From contig CAIXXP010000131.1 of the NCBI GenBank assembly GCA_903923465.1, forward strand, positions 1 to 40,462: a stretch of DNA of 40,462 bases, in the 5' to 3' direction. Below are positions 9,133-16,964 of the stretch, one piece after another (the stretch's first letter is position 1; every line of letters starts with the position of its first letter). The stretch is from an uncultured Sphingomonadales bacterium. GTDB taxonomy: Bacteria > Pseudomonadota > Alphaproteobacteria > Sphingomonadales > Sphingomonadaceae. The notes beneath the pieces were generated by a model. The model was given only the letters and a program-made list of their open reading frames with translations, was not told where the DNA came from and searched no databases. The translations under genes and the position numbers were made by a program.

Positions 9133-10395
9133 TCAGTTCAATTCCACCTGACTTACGTCATATCCCTTAGCCCGCAGCGCCGCGACCAGCGCGTCCAGCT
9201 GCTCCCGGTCGCGCGCCTCGCACTCGATATCGGTGATCAGCCCCTTGGCCGGCAGGTGGGTAAAGATGCGCTGATGCCAGATTTCGATGATGTTGATATT
9301 GTGCGTGTTAAACTCTTCCATCACCTTGAACAGGGCGCCGGGGCGGTCCTGCAAGGTAAGGCGAAGCCGCGCGAGACGCCCCGAGCGCGCCAGGTCGCGC
9401 AGCAGCACATTGGCCAGCAGGCGGGTATCGATATTGCCGCCCGACAGCACGATGCCGACCTTGCGCCCGGCAAACATCTCGCGGTTGGACAATACGGCGG
9501 CAAGGCCGGCGGCGCCCGCCCCTTCCACCACGGTTTTCTCGATTTGCAGCAGCAGCGCCAGCGCACCCTCCAGCGCCGATTCGCTGACCAGCACGAAATC
9601 ATCGAGCAGACCGGCCAGAACCTTCGAGGTAAATTCCCCCGGCTGCCACACGGCAATGCCCTCGGCCAGCGTGTCGCCGCCGCAGGGCAGGCTGGTGCCC
9701 TTCAGCCGGTTGAACATGGAGGGGTAGAGTTCGGCCTCCACGCCGATCAGCCGGATGTCGGGGTTCAGCGCGCGGGCCACCGTGCCCATGCCGCTGGCCA
9801 GGCCGCCGCCGCCCACAGGGATGGCCAGCGTGTCTATCTGCGGCACGTCCTCCAGCATTTCCAGCGCCACCGTGCCCTGCCCCGCGGCCACATGCGGGTC
9901 GTCGAACGGGTGGATGAAGGTGAGGCCCAACTGCTTTTCCATGCTGCGCGCCTGGTCAGACGCCTCGTCATAGCTCTCGCCGTGCAGCACAACCTTGCCG
10001 CCCACGCTTTCGGTCTGCATCACCTTCACCATCGGCGTGGTCTTGGGCATGATGATGGTAACCGGCACACCCAGCCGCCGCCCGTGATAGGACAGGCCCT
10101 GCGCATGGTTGCCGGCGCTGGCGGCAATAACGCCACGCGCCCGCTGCTCCTGCGTGAGCTGCAGCAGCGCGTTCAGCGCGCCGCGCTCCTTGTAGGCGGC
10201 GGTGAATTGCAGATTCTCGAACTTCACCCAGATATCGGCGCCGGCAATCGCGCTCAGCGTCGTGCTGTAGAGCGTGGGCGTGCGCACCACAGCGCCGGCG
10301 ATACGGGTCGCGGCAGCGCGTACGTCATCGATGGTCAGCAGCGAGGTGGCGCTCCGGGCGCTGGCAGATGTTTGCCCAAGGTCTTGCATAGTCAT
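9133..10395 (-). CDS. ilvA: Threonine ammonia-lyase (threonine deaminase) with ACT domain
   Basis: A PLP-dependent enzyme turning threonine into 2-oxobutyrate and ammonia, the entry to isoleucine synthesis. The PLP lysine is Lys69 in FTAAYKERGALN, followed by the phosphate-binding SAGNHAQG and the glycine loop PVGGGGLASG. The C-terminal 75 residues form one ACT-type domain (LARLRLTLQDRPGALFKVMEEF), so length and layout match the shorter IlvA/TdcB-like class with a single regulatory domain. The track start at 10428 is a TTG; ATG at 10395 (MTMQDLGQ) is more likely, with another ATG two codons on. It is monocistronic on the minus strand. Whether it acts in biosynthesis or in threonine breakdown cannot be told from sequence. 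Confidence 0.93.
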   Translation of the reverse strand: MTMQDLGQTSASARSATSLLTIDDVRAAATRIAGAVVRTPTLYSTTLSAIAGADIWVKFENLQFTAAYKERGALNALLQLTQEQRARGVIAASAGNHAQGLSYHGRRLGVPVTIIMPKTTPMVKVMQTESVGGKVVLHGESYDEASDQARSMEKQLGLTFIHPFDDPHVAAGQGTVALEMLEDVPQIDTLAIPVGGGGLASGMGTVARALNPDIRLIGVEAELYPSMFNRLKGTSLPCGGDTLAEGIAVWQPGEFTSKVLAGLLDDFVLVSESALEGALALLLQIEKTVVEGAGAAGLAAVLSNREMFAGRKVGIVLSGGNIDTRLLANVLLRDLARSGRLARLRLTLQDRPGALFKVMEEFNTHNINIIEIWHQRIFTHLPAKGLITDIECEARDREQLDALVAALRAKGYDVSQVELN

Positions 10396-10700
10396 AACCG
10401 GGTGCCCGTAAGGCAAAGTGGCGGGCAAGGGAACAGGGTTTTGGGGGAAGGGACGGCGGGGAAAGGATAAGGCGCGAGGGACGCGTCACTCGCGCTCCCT
10501 TTCCCCGTCTTGCTCAGCCCATGTTCCGCGTCGTGGCGCCCTGCCGCGCCGCATTATTGCCTGCGGCGCGGCGAGCTCGCGCAAGGCTGAGCCCACGGCA
10601 TAACGATGGCAAGCCCCGGAGCGCGAGGGTGTGCCGCCTTCCCTTGGGCTTGCCCGTTCACCTACTTTGCTTTCCCGCCAATCCCGTCCATACACCGCCC
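10396..10700. other. Divergent intergenic region with a degenerate hairpin-ended repeat (copy A)
   Basis: The region separates ilvA (minus) from the dehydrogenase gene (plus). From about 10471 to 10650 it resembles the element at 24415-24574: the left part reads GGCGCGAGGGACGCGTC then CTCGCGCTCCC, and the right part reads GGAGCGCGAGGGTGTGCC. The match is weaker than among the other copies, so this is best read as a decayed member. ORFs called here are shadows. No convincing promoter was recognised. Confidence 0.5.
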
Positions 10701-11630
10701 ATGACTCAATCCCCCTCCCCGACCGAGCACGCCGGCACCGAGCCCCGGCGCATCTCCATCATTGGCCTGGGCGTGATGGGTGGGCCCATCGCCCGCCATC
10801 TGGGCAATGCCGGCCATGCGCTCACCCTGTATAACCGCAGCCCGGGGCGTATCGACAAGTGGCGGGCGCTGCATCCGCAATTCGCCGTTGCCGTCGCCGA
10901 AAGCCCGGCTGATGCCGCCCGCGAGGCCGATGTCGTGATCACTTGCGTTGGCAATGATGATGATCTGGCCGATTGCGTGCTGTCGCCCAGGGGCGTGTTC
11001 GCCACCCTGCGCGAGGGCGGCGTGTTTATCGATCACACCACGGTTTCAGCCCGCATCGCCCGCCAGATCGCCGTAGAGGCGCGCGACAAGCAGGTGCATT
11101 GCGTGGATGCGCCGATGACCGGCGCGCAGGCCGGCGCGGAAGCTGGCACCCTCACCCTGATGTGCGGCGGCCGGGCCGATGCCATTGCCGCGGCCACGCC
11201 GATCATGCAGGCCTATTCGCGGCGCATCGTGCATGTGGGCAAGGCGGGCACGGGGCAGGCGACCAAGATGGTCAACCAGATCTGCATCGCCGGGATCATC
11301 GGCGGGCTGGCCGAGGCGCTGCGGCTGGCGCAGGCCGAACATCTCGACCTCACCCGCGTGTTCGAGGCGATCAGCGGTGGCGCGGCGCAAAGCTGGCAGA
11401 TGGACAACCGCTGGCAGACCATGTCCGAGGACAGTTTCGATTTCGGCTTCGCGGTGGACTGGATGCGCAAGGATCTGGGCCTGGCGCTGGAGGAAGGGCG
11501 CGGGCTGGGCCTGTCGCTGCCGACAACCGCGCTGATCGATCAGTTCTTTGCCGATGTGCAGGCAATGGGCGCCGGCCGGCAGGATACCAGCGCGCTGGTG
11601 CGCCGCCTGCCGCGCAAGGGCTCCAGCTGA
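10701..11630 (+). CDS. NAD(P)-dependent beta-hydroxyacid dehydrogenase (3-hydroxyisobutyrate dehydrogenase family)
   Basis: A 309-residue member of the beta-hydroxyacid dehydrogenase family (HIBADH, tartronate semialdehyde reductase, GLYR relatives). The Rossmann motif GLGVMGGPIARHL is at residues 21-33, the substrate loop is DAPMTGAQAGAEAGTLT, and the catalytic lysine sits in GTGQATKMVNQ. Length matches the family. The track start at 10521 adds 60 residues from the repeat-containing intergenic DNA, so ATG 10701 (MTQSPSPTEH) is preferred, although no strong ribosome-binding site precedes it. The natural substrate (3-hydroxyisobutyrate, tartronate semialdehyde, succinic semialdehyde or other) cannot be fixed by reading. 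It stands alone and converges with the chemoreceptor gene. Confidence 0.9.
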   Translation: MTQSPSPTEHAGTEPRRISIIGLGVMGGPIARHLGNAGHALTLYNRSPGRIDKWRALHPQFAVAVAESPADAAREADVVITCVGNDDDLADCVLSPRGVFATLREGGVFIDHTTVSARIARQIAVEARDKQVHCVDAPMTGAQAGAEAGTLTLMCGGRADAIAAATPIMQAYSRRIVHVGKAGTGQATKMVNQICIAGIIGGLAEALRLAQAEHLDLTRVFEAISGGAAQSWQMDNRWQTMSEDSFDFGFAVDWMRKDLGLALEEGRGLGLSLPTTALIDQFFADVQAMGAGRQDTSALVRRLPRKGSS

Positions 11631-11634
11631 CGGC

Positions 11635-11665
11635 GGCCAGCCCCCGCGCGACACGCGCGGTGGCC
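11635..11665. terminator. GC-rich hairpin between convergent genes
   Basis: CCGCGCG-ACA-CGCGCGG is a perfect 7-bp stem, extended by outer GGCCA/TGGCC arms with a small bulge. It starts 5 bases after the dehydrogenase stop and ends 19 bases before the chemoreceptor stop on the other strand. There is no T-tract, so its role as a bidirectional terminator is inferred from position. Confidence 0.45.
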
Positions 11666-11683
11666 ACGGCTTAGAACGGGCGC

Positions 11684-13480
11684 TTAGAACTGGCTCCAAT
11701 CGTCCATGTCCATCGGCGCCAGGGCCAGGTTGCCGACCACTGCCGGCATCGGCGCGGCAGAGGCGGCGGGCGCGGGCCGGGCCACGGCGCGCTCGCCAGA
11801 GGCGCCACCCTGCAGGCTGCCGGCCTGAGCGCCGGCCTTGCCGCGCAGCCGCACGAAAGGCGTGGGGCCCACATCGCTCTTCCCGGCCGGCGCACGACGA
11901 TCCCGCAAGCCAGGCTCAACACCGGTGTGGAAGCGGCCGACCATCTCCGTCAGCATCTTCGATTCATCGGCCAGGCTGCGCGATGCGGCGGTCGATTCCT
12001 CGACCATGGCGGCATTCTGCTGGGTCACGCGGTCCATCTCGCTCATCGCGGCGCTGACATGGCTGAGCGTGCCGGCCTGCTTTTCGGCGCTGGCGGCAAT
12101 GTCGGCCACGCGCTCGCTGATGTCGCCCACCTGCGCCACGATGTGCCGCAACAGCTTGCCGGTTTCATCGACCAGCAACACGCCCGATCCGACCTGATCG
12201 GTACTGGCGGTGATCAGGGTCTTGATGTTCTTGGCCGCCTCGGCACTGCGCTGGGCCAGCGCCCGCACCTCGTTGGCGACCACGGCGAAGCCCTTGCCCG
12301 CATCGCCGGCCCGCGCCGCCTCCACCCCGGCGTTCAGGGCCAGCAGGTTGGTCAGGAAGGCGATGCCGTCGATCACCCCGATGATGCTGCCGATCTCGTG
12401 GGCCGAGCGTTCGATCGCGGCCATGGCTTCGGTGGCGCGCTGCACCACCACGCCGCCATCGTGGGCCTCGCGGTGGGTGCTGGTGATCGACTGCTGCACC
12501 GAGACCGCATTGGTCGCGGTTTGCTGCACGATCGTGGCCACCTCGTTCAGGGCCGCCGAGGTTTCTTCCACGCCCGCCGCCTGCTGCTGGTTGCGGTTGG
12601 CCAAATCATCGGACGCGGCGCGAATTTCCGAGGCGCCTGTCGCGACAAGACGCGCGGTTTCCGCCACCCGGTTCAGCACGTCGGCCAGTTGGGCCACGGT
12701 GCTGTTGAAGGTGGCGCGCAGGTTTTCATAGGCTGGGGCAAAGCTGGTATCGATGCGGTGGGAAAGATCGCCCTTGGCCAGGGCAATCAGCCCATCGCCC
12801 AGAGAGCTGACAACCTGCTGGGCCTGCTGCTCCGCTGCGGCATTGGCTTTGCCCGTATCCCGCAGCATTTTCAGCACCCAGCCAATCAGGCCCAGCACGA
12901 TGAGCGCCGTTATCGCCAGCAGCCAGCTGGTCCACACCATCGTAGAAGCATTGACGCCGCCGATCTCGGTGAGTTGCTGCTGGGATGTGGTAACCAGCGC
13001 ATCGATCTGACGGCGATGGTTGGCATAAATATCGGTCAGGTGGGCATAGCTGGCCTGCATGGCCGCACGGTCGCCCGCCTTGGCCGCGGGCAGGAACCGG
13101 CCGTCCACCTCCTGCCAGAACTGCTGCGCCGATTGCTGCGCCTGCCCGGCGAATTGTTGCTTGATGGCGGGGTCCAGGTCGGAAGCGCGCCAGCGCTGCT
13201 CCTCGTCCAGATAATCCTTTTCCAGCCTGGCAAGGCGATCGCGATGTTCGGCAAAGGCGCCCGGCTTGTCGAGCAACAGCGTGACCTCCAGATAGGGCTC
13301 GATCACATATTCCGGCGGCGGCAGGATATCGGCGACAAAGTCGCTGACATTCCGGCTTTTCACATCGAGCGGCCCCAAAATGCGCACCCGGTTGAAGTTG
13401 TATGCCGCCGCCACAAAGGACAGCAGCACGACGACGACAATCGCCAAACTGCCGACCTTGATCTTCTGCTCATTGTTCAT
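11684..13480 (-). CDS. Methyl-accepting chemotaxis protein with periplasmic sensor and HAMP domain
   Basis: A 598-residue chemoreceptor. Transmembrane helix 1 spans about residues 9-28 (LAIVVVVLLSFVAAAYNF). A roughly 150-residue helical periplasmic sensor follows, then helix 2 at about 182-207 (WLLAITALIVLGLIGWVL), a HAMP domain, and the long signalling coiled coil. The hairpin tip is unmistakable near residue 370: GIAFLTNLLALNAGVEAARA then GKGFAVVANEVRALAQRS. Tip variants (AFLTN, NAGVEAA) differ slightly from the usual AFQTN and NAAVEAA. The protein ends in DDWSQF, fitting the xWxxF pattern of the CheR/CheB tethering pentapeptide (NWETF in enterics). No che genes are nearby. Its ligand is unknown. 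Confidence 0.95.
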   Translation of the reverse strand: MNNEQKIKVGSLAIVVVVLLSFVAAAYNFNRVRILGPLDVKSRNVSDFVADILPPPEYVIEPYLEVTLLLDKPGAFAEHRDRLARLEKDYLDEEQRWRASDLDPAIKQQFAGQAQQSAQQFWQEVDGRFLPAAKAGDRAAMQASYAHLTDIYANHRRQIDALVTTSQQQLTEIGGVNASTMVWTSWLLAITALIVLGLIGWVLKMLRDTGKANAAAEQQAQQVVSSLGDGLIALAKGDLSHRIDTSFAPAYENLRATFNSTVAQLADVLNRVAETARLVATGASEIRAASDDLANRNQQQAAGVEETSAALNEVATIVQQTATNAVSVQQSITSTHREAHDGGVVVQRATEAMAAIERSAHEIGSIIGVIDGIAFLTNLLALNAGVEAARAGDAGKGFAVVANEVRALAQRSAEAAKNIKTLITASTDQVGSGVLLVDETGKLLRHIVAQVGDISERVADIAASAEKQAGTLSHVSAAMSEMDRVTQQNAAMVEESTAASRSLADESKMLTEMVGRFHTGVEPGLRDRRAPAGKSDVGPTPFVRLRGKAGAQAGSLQGGASGERAVARPAPAASAAPMPAVVGNLALAPMDMDDWSQF

Positions 13481-13581
13481 GCTGGGACCCGCCGGTTAGC
13501 CGTAGCCGAGGGCCCTGTGCCGCCCGCGCCTGTTCAGCATCCGGCTATAGCGGGGAGCGGAGGCCAGGCGGTTGCGGCGCG

Positions 13582-13601
13582 GCTAGGGGCATCCCCCTAG
13601 C
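13582..13601. other. Perfect inverted repeat downstream of tatC
   Basis: GCTAGGGG-CATC-CCCCTAGC is an 8-bp stem with a 4-base loop, 29 bases past the tatC stop. No T-tract follows on either strand. It could help end the tat transcript or be a protein-binding site ahead of the chemoreceptor gene; neither can be decided here. Confidence 0.45.
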
Positions 13602-13629
13602 GGACTGGTCAGGCAATTGCTTCGTGGCC

Positions 13630-14451
13630 TCAGCCCTCGGCGCCCGGCTGGTCCGCCGTGGCATTGGCCGCAGCCGGCGCCGGCGCCGCCGCCTTCGCCT
13701 CGCGTCGCTCGCCCAGCCACATTACCAGCAGCGAACCCTCGTAGAGCACCCACATCGGCACCGCGAGCATGAATTGCGAGGCGACATCGGGCGGCGTGAG
13801 CACGGCGGCAAGGGCCGTGATCCCGACGATGACATAGCGCCGGGCGCCGGCCATCTGCGCCCGGCTGACAATCCCCGCCCGGTTCAGCAACAGCATCAGC
13901 ACCGGCAGCAGGAACGACAGGCCAAAGGCGAAGATGAACTGCATCACCAGGCTCAGATAGTCGCCGGTGCTGGGCAGCGCCTCCAGCTTCAGCCCGCCGC
14001 GCTCCCCCTCGAACCCCAGCAGCCAGCGGAAGGCGTTGGGCATCACCACGTAATAGGCAAAAGCCGCGCCGCCGGTGAACAGTAGCGGGGTGGCGATGAG
14101 GAAAGGCAGGAACGCCCGCTTCTCCTTCGCATAAAGCCCCGGGGCGACAAAGGCCCACAACTGGTTGGCGATGACCGGGAAGCTGATGAGGAAAGCGGCG
14201 AACAGCGCCACCTTCAGGTCGACGAAAAACGCCTCGTACAGCTTGGTATAGACCAGTCGCCCCTCGCCATGGGGAAAGGCATTGGCCAGCGGACGCACCA
14301 GAAAGCCGAAAATGCCATCGACGAAATAGAGGCAGCCGCAAAAGGCGACAAACAGCGCCAGAATGCAGCGCATCAGCCGGGCGCGCAGCTCCAGCAAATG
14401 GTCGAGCAGGGGCACCTGCGTCTCGTCGATATCCGGGATTTCAAAGGCCAT
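13630..14451 (-). CDS. tatC: Sec-independent protein translocase subunit TatC
   Basis: A 273-residue inner-membrane protein with six predicted transmembrane helices, the receptor of the twin-arginine pathway that binds the RR signal peptide of folded cofactor-containing proteins. Family marks are LLDHLLELRARLMRC at the N-terminus, the periplasmic block NQLWAFVAPGLYAKEKR followed by FLIATPLLFTGGAAFAYYVVMP, and LTPPDVASQFMLAVPMWVLYE in the last helices. The tail is Ala/Glu-rich with no family similarity. It starts 15 bases after the tatB stop and so shares its transcript. The order scpAB-tatA-tatB-tatC is typical of alphaproteobacteria. Confidence 0.97.
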   Translation of the reverse strand: MAFEIPDIDETQVPLLDHLLELRARLMRCILALFVAFCGCLYFVDGIFGFLVRPLANAFPHGEGRLVYTKLYEAFFVDLKVALFAAFLISFPVIANQLWAFVAPGLYAKEKRAFLPFLIATPLLFTGGAAFAYYVVMPNAFRWLLGFEGERGGLKLEALPSTGDYLSLVMQFIFAFGLSFLLPVLMLLLNRAGIVSRAQMAGARRYVIVGITALAAVLTPPDVASQFMLAVPMWVLYEGSLLVMWLGERREAKAAAPAPAAANATADQPGAEG

Positions 14452-14466
14452 GGCAGGTTGGATGCC

Positions 14467-14880
14467 TCAGGGCGCGGGCGGGCTGGCGGCGGCGGCCTGC
14501 GCTGGCTCCACCGGCGATTTGGCGGGAGTGTGCGGGGCTTGGGTTTCGGGCGCCGGGGTTTCCGGCGCCGGGGTCACGCTCTCGGCATGGGGCACGCCTT
14601 CGGGCGCGGGCGGCGCCAGCGGCTGCGCGGGGCCCACGCCCACGGCGGGGTTGGCGCGCATGATCGCCTCGTTCTGCTCGCGCCACTTCTTTTCCATTTC
14701 CTCCAGCTCGGCCTCGCGGATCATGTTCTCGACGCCGGCGCGGAAGTGGTTGGAAACACGCCGCGCCTTGCCGGCCCAGCGCCCGGCGGCCCGCAGCGCG
14801 CGCGGCAGATCCTTCGGCCCGATCACCACCACAGCGACGAGGATGATGGCCATGATTTTTTCGAGGTCTAGATCGAACAT
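14467..14880 (-). CDS. tatB: Sec-independent protein translocase subunit TatB
   Basis: A 137-residue TatB protein. A short N-terminal membrane helix (about residues 8-20, KIMAIILVAVVVIG) is followed by the hinge PKDLPRALRAAGRW and an amphipathic charged helix to about residue 75. The Pro/Ala-rich tail of about 60 residues is low complexity. TatB forms the substrate receptor with TatC. The ATG at 14880 is well placed for the family N-terminus MFDL. It is separated from tatA by 245 bases that contain three repeats (see the repeat feature), so expression could be uncoupled from tatA. Confidence 0.95.
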   Translation of the reverse strand: MFDLDLEKIMAIILVAVVVIGPKDLPRALRAAGRWAGKARRVSNHFRAGVENMIREAELEEMEKKWREQNEAIMRANPAVGVGPAQPLAPPAPEGVPHAESVTPAPETPAPETQAPHTPAKSPVEPAQAAAASPPAP

Positions 14881-14950
14881 GAGGCGCTACCTGCCGGGCC
14901 AGAGGATTTCAGCGGGTAGACGATACCACCAGAACCCTCCAGTTTTTTGT

Positions 14951-15120
14951 GGTCGCATCGTTTTAGGCGAACACCGGTACCCACTTTTTTGCACGATGCT
15001 CATTTGGTGGGTCGCATCGTTTGAGGCAAAAAACCGGTACCCACTTTTTTGCACGATGCTCATTTGGTGGGTCGCATCGTTTGAAGCAAAAAACCGGTGC
15101 CCACTTTTTTGCACGATGCT
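14951..15120. repeat. Three tandem copies of a 60-bp palindromic intergenic repeat between tatA and tatB
   Basis: Copies end exactly at 15000, 15060 and 15120, giving a strict 60-bp period; the first copy starts at about 14951. The core is GGTCGCATCGTTT, then CCGGTACCCACTTTTTTGC, then ACGATGCTCATTTGGTGG. Each unit is a broken palindrome: GCATCGT pairs with ACGATGC, and GCAAAAAA with TTTTTTGC, around a GGTACC centre. Copies 2 and 3 differ at two or three bases; copy 1 is more diverged. The type resembles palindromic intergenic repeats common in Rhizobiales and Sphingomonadales. It has no coding content and the ORFs reading through it are shadows. Confidence 0.95.
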
Positions 15121-15125
15121 CCGGC

Positions 15126-15395
15126 TCAGCCCTGCCCGGTCGGCGTGGTCTCGCCGGGGGCGGGGGCGGGCTGTGCCACGGGCGGGGCGGCAGGCTCTGG
15201 CGCGGGCGGGGCAGCGGCGATTTGCGAAGGGGGAGGAGTGACCGGACGGTTGGTCGTCTCGTCGGCCATACCTTCCTTGAAGCTTTTGATACCCTTGCCA
15301 AAATCGCCCATCAGATCGGAAACCCGACCCCGGCCGAACAACACCAGCACCACCAGCGCGAGCACGATCAGGTGGGGAAGTGACAGACCCATCAT
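15126..15395 (-). CDS. tatA: Sec-independent protein translocase subunit TatA
   Basis: An 89-residue pore-forming subunit of twin-arginine export. The N-terminal helix [21 protein letters not shown] is followed by the FG hinge ([25 protein letters not shown]), diagnostic for TatA, then a Pro/Ala-rich tail. I chose ATG 15395 because GGAG lies 8 bases upstream and homologues begin here; the track start at 15455 adds 20 unrelated residues. A second ATG follows directly. It begins about 70 bases after the scpB stop, so it may be the first tat gene of its own unit or belong to the scpAB transcript. Confidence 0.95.
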   Translation of the reverse strand: MMGLSLPHLIVLALVVLVLFGRGRVSDLMGDFGKGIKSFKEGMADETTNRPVTPPPSQIAAAPPAPEPAAPPVAQPAPAPGETTPTGQG

Positions 15396-15465
15396 GTAGC
15401 AAACTCCGAAATAACCGGGACGAGGGGCACGCTGGGGCGCGTGGCGGTCCCGCAACGCGGCCTAT

Positions 15466-16134
15466 CTAGGCGCTTTCCTCGTCCGGCGCCAGAGTGTCTG
15501 GCGCGGTATCGTCATCCCCTTCGCCAGAGCCCGCCCCGGAACCGCTCATCGCCGCCTCCAGCGCATCGTCCACCGGATCGAGCAGGCCGGCGGCCTTCAA
15601 CTCGTCCAGCCCCGGCAGATCGCGGCGCGAGGGCAGGCCAAAATGGACGAGAAACTCGGGCGTTGTCGCATAGATCACCGGACGCCCCGGCACCTCGCGC
15701 CGCCCGGCGATGCGCACCCAGCCAGCCTCCAGCAGGATGTCGAGCGTGCCCTTGGCGGTCTGCACCCCGCGGATCGCCTCGATCTCGGCGCGGCTGACCG
15801 GTTCGTGATAGGCGAGGATGGCGAGGCATTCGGTTGCGGCGCGGCTCAGGCGGCGCGGCTCCTCGTGGTCCCGGCGCAGCAGATGGGCGAGATCGGGCGC
15901 GGTCTGGAACAGCCAGCGCTGCCCCCGCTCCACCAGATGCACCCCGCGCGGGGTATAATGCGCGGCCAGCTCCGCCAGCGCGGCGCGGATGGCGGGCGGC
16001 GGCGCCGCCCCCAGATGGGCAGAGATCGCCTCCACGGTCATCGGCTCGGTGGCGGCAAACAGGGCGGCCTCCACGGCGCGAGCCAGATCGTCGGGCACAC
16101 CCGCAAAGGGCGCGGGCTCCGCTTCCCCGCTCAT
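15466..16134 (-). CDS. scpB: Segregation and condensation protein B
   Basis: A 222-residue ScpB, a winged-helix dimer that binds ScpA and, through it, SMC to condense and segregate chromosomes. Family marks are AVEAALFAATEPMTVEAISAHL, the block RAATECLAILAYHEPVSRAEIEAIRG, and GRREVPGRPVIYATTPEFLVHFGL. The C-terminal 40 residues are acidic and disordered. The 520-residue track ORF fuses this gene with a frame antisense to nothing real; the true start is the ATG at 16134, which overlaps the scpA stop (ATGA), showing translational coupling. Confidence 0.95.
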   Translation of the reverse strand: MSGEAEPAPFAGVPDDLARAVEAALFAATEPMTVEAISAHLGAAPPPAIRAALAELAAHYTPRGVHLVERGQRWLFQTAPDLAHLLRRDHEEPRRLSRAATECLAILAYHEPVSRAEIEAIRGVQTAKGTLDILLEAGWVRIAGRREVPGRPVIYATTPEFLVHFGLPSRRDLPGLDELKAAGLLDPVDDALEAAMSGSGAGSGEGDDDTAPDTLAPDEESA

Positions 16135-16964
16135 GCCACCTGATCCCGCTCTGGCCGGGCCGCGTCCAGACGGCGCAGGCGCAGCGGGCCAAAGGTGCTT
16201 TCCTGCGCCAGCTCGGCCTTGCCCATGCGCGCCAGTTCCAGCGCGGCGACAAAGCTGGAGGCCAGCGCCGACCGCCGCAGCCGCGGGTCCTGCCAGGCAT
16301 CCCCGGACTCGGGCGGCAGAAACTCGCGCAGCTCCATCCAGTCCAGCGCCAGGCCCAGCATCGCCGAGACGCGGGCCAGCGCCGAATCCAGCGTCATCAC
16401 CATGCGGTCGCGCACCATATGCACCACCGGCTGCGTGCGCAGCTTCACCCGCCCATAGGCCGACAGCAGCGCATACATGTCGCATTGCCAGCGGTGCTTT
16501 TTGTCCACCCTCAGCCCCTCTGGCGCGCCGTGCCGGAACACGTCGCGCCCCAGCCGGTCGCGCGCGAGCAGCCGCGCCGCCGCCTCGCGCATGGCCGAAA
16601 GCCGCGCCAGCCGCAGTTGCAGCCGCATCGCCAGCTCCTCGGGGTCGGGGTCGGGCTGCTCCTCGCGCGGCAGCAGCAGCGCGGATTTCAGATAGGCCAG
16701 CCAGGCCGCCATCACCAGATAATCGGCCGCCAGCTCCAGCCGCAGCGCCTCGGCACGGGCAATATAGGCGAGGTATTGATCGACGAGATCGAGGATGGGG
16801 ATGCGCCGCAGATCCACCTTCTGGCGGCGGGCCAGATCGAGCAGCAGGTCGAGCGGACCCTCCCAGCCATCCAGCTCCAGATAGAGCGCGGTGTCGGGCG
16901 TGGGGGCGGATGCCGGGCCCTGCCAGGCCTCGCCCGCCGTCCCTTCGGCCGCGGCCTCGCTCAT
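16131..16964 (-). CDS. scpA: Segregation and condensation protein A
   Basis: A 277-residue kleisin that bridges SMC heads and recruits ScpB. The diagnostic N-terminal segment LELDGWEGPLDLLLDLARRQKVDL is at residues 29-53, followed by IPILDLVDQYLAYI and MAAWLAYLKSALLLP. The C-terminal winged helix includes SSFVAALELARMGKAELAQ and FGPLRLRR. Length is normal for alphaproteobacterial ScpA. Its ATG overlaps the nagZ stop by 4 bases and its stop overlaps the scpB start by 4 bases, so nagZ-scpA-scpB are read as one unit. Confidence 0.96.
   Translation of the reverse strand: MSEAAAEGTAGEAWQGPASAPTPDTALYLELDGWEGPLDLLLDLARRQKVDLRRIPILDLVDQYLAYIARAEALRLELAADYLVMAAWLAYLKSALLLPREEQPDPDPEELAMRLQLRLARLSAMREAAARLLARDRLGRDVFRHGAPEGLRVDKKHRWQCDMYALLSAYGRVKLRTQPVVHMVRDRMVMTLDSALARVSAMLGLALDWMELREFLPPESGDAWQDPRLRRSALASSFVAALELARMGKAELAQESTFGPLRLRRLDAARPERDQVA

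Noticed and set aside
14951-15120. CRISPR array
   Set aside because: The 60-bp units are tandem and the whole unit repeats; there are no variable spacers and no cas genes.
14887-15402. 171-residue minus-strand ORF with repeated IVQKSGYRFFASNDATHQM
   Set aside because: The protein repeat is only translation of the 60-bp intergenic repeat and the frame runs into tatA out of register.
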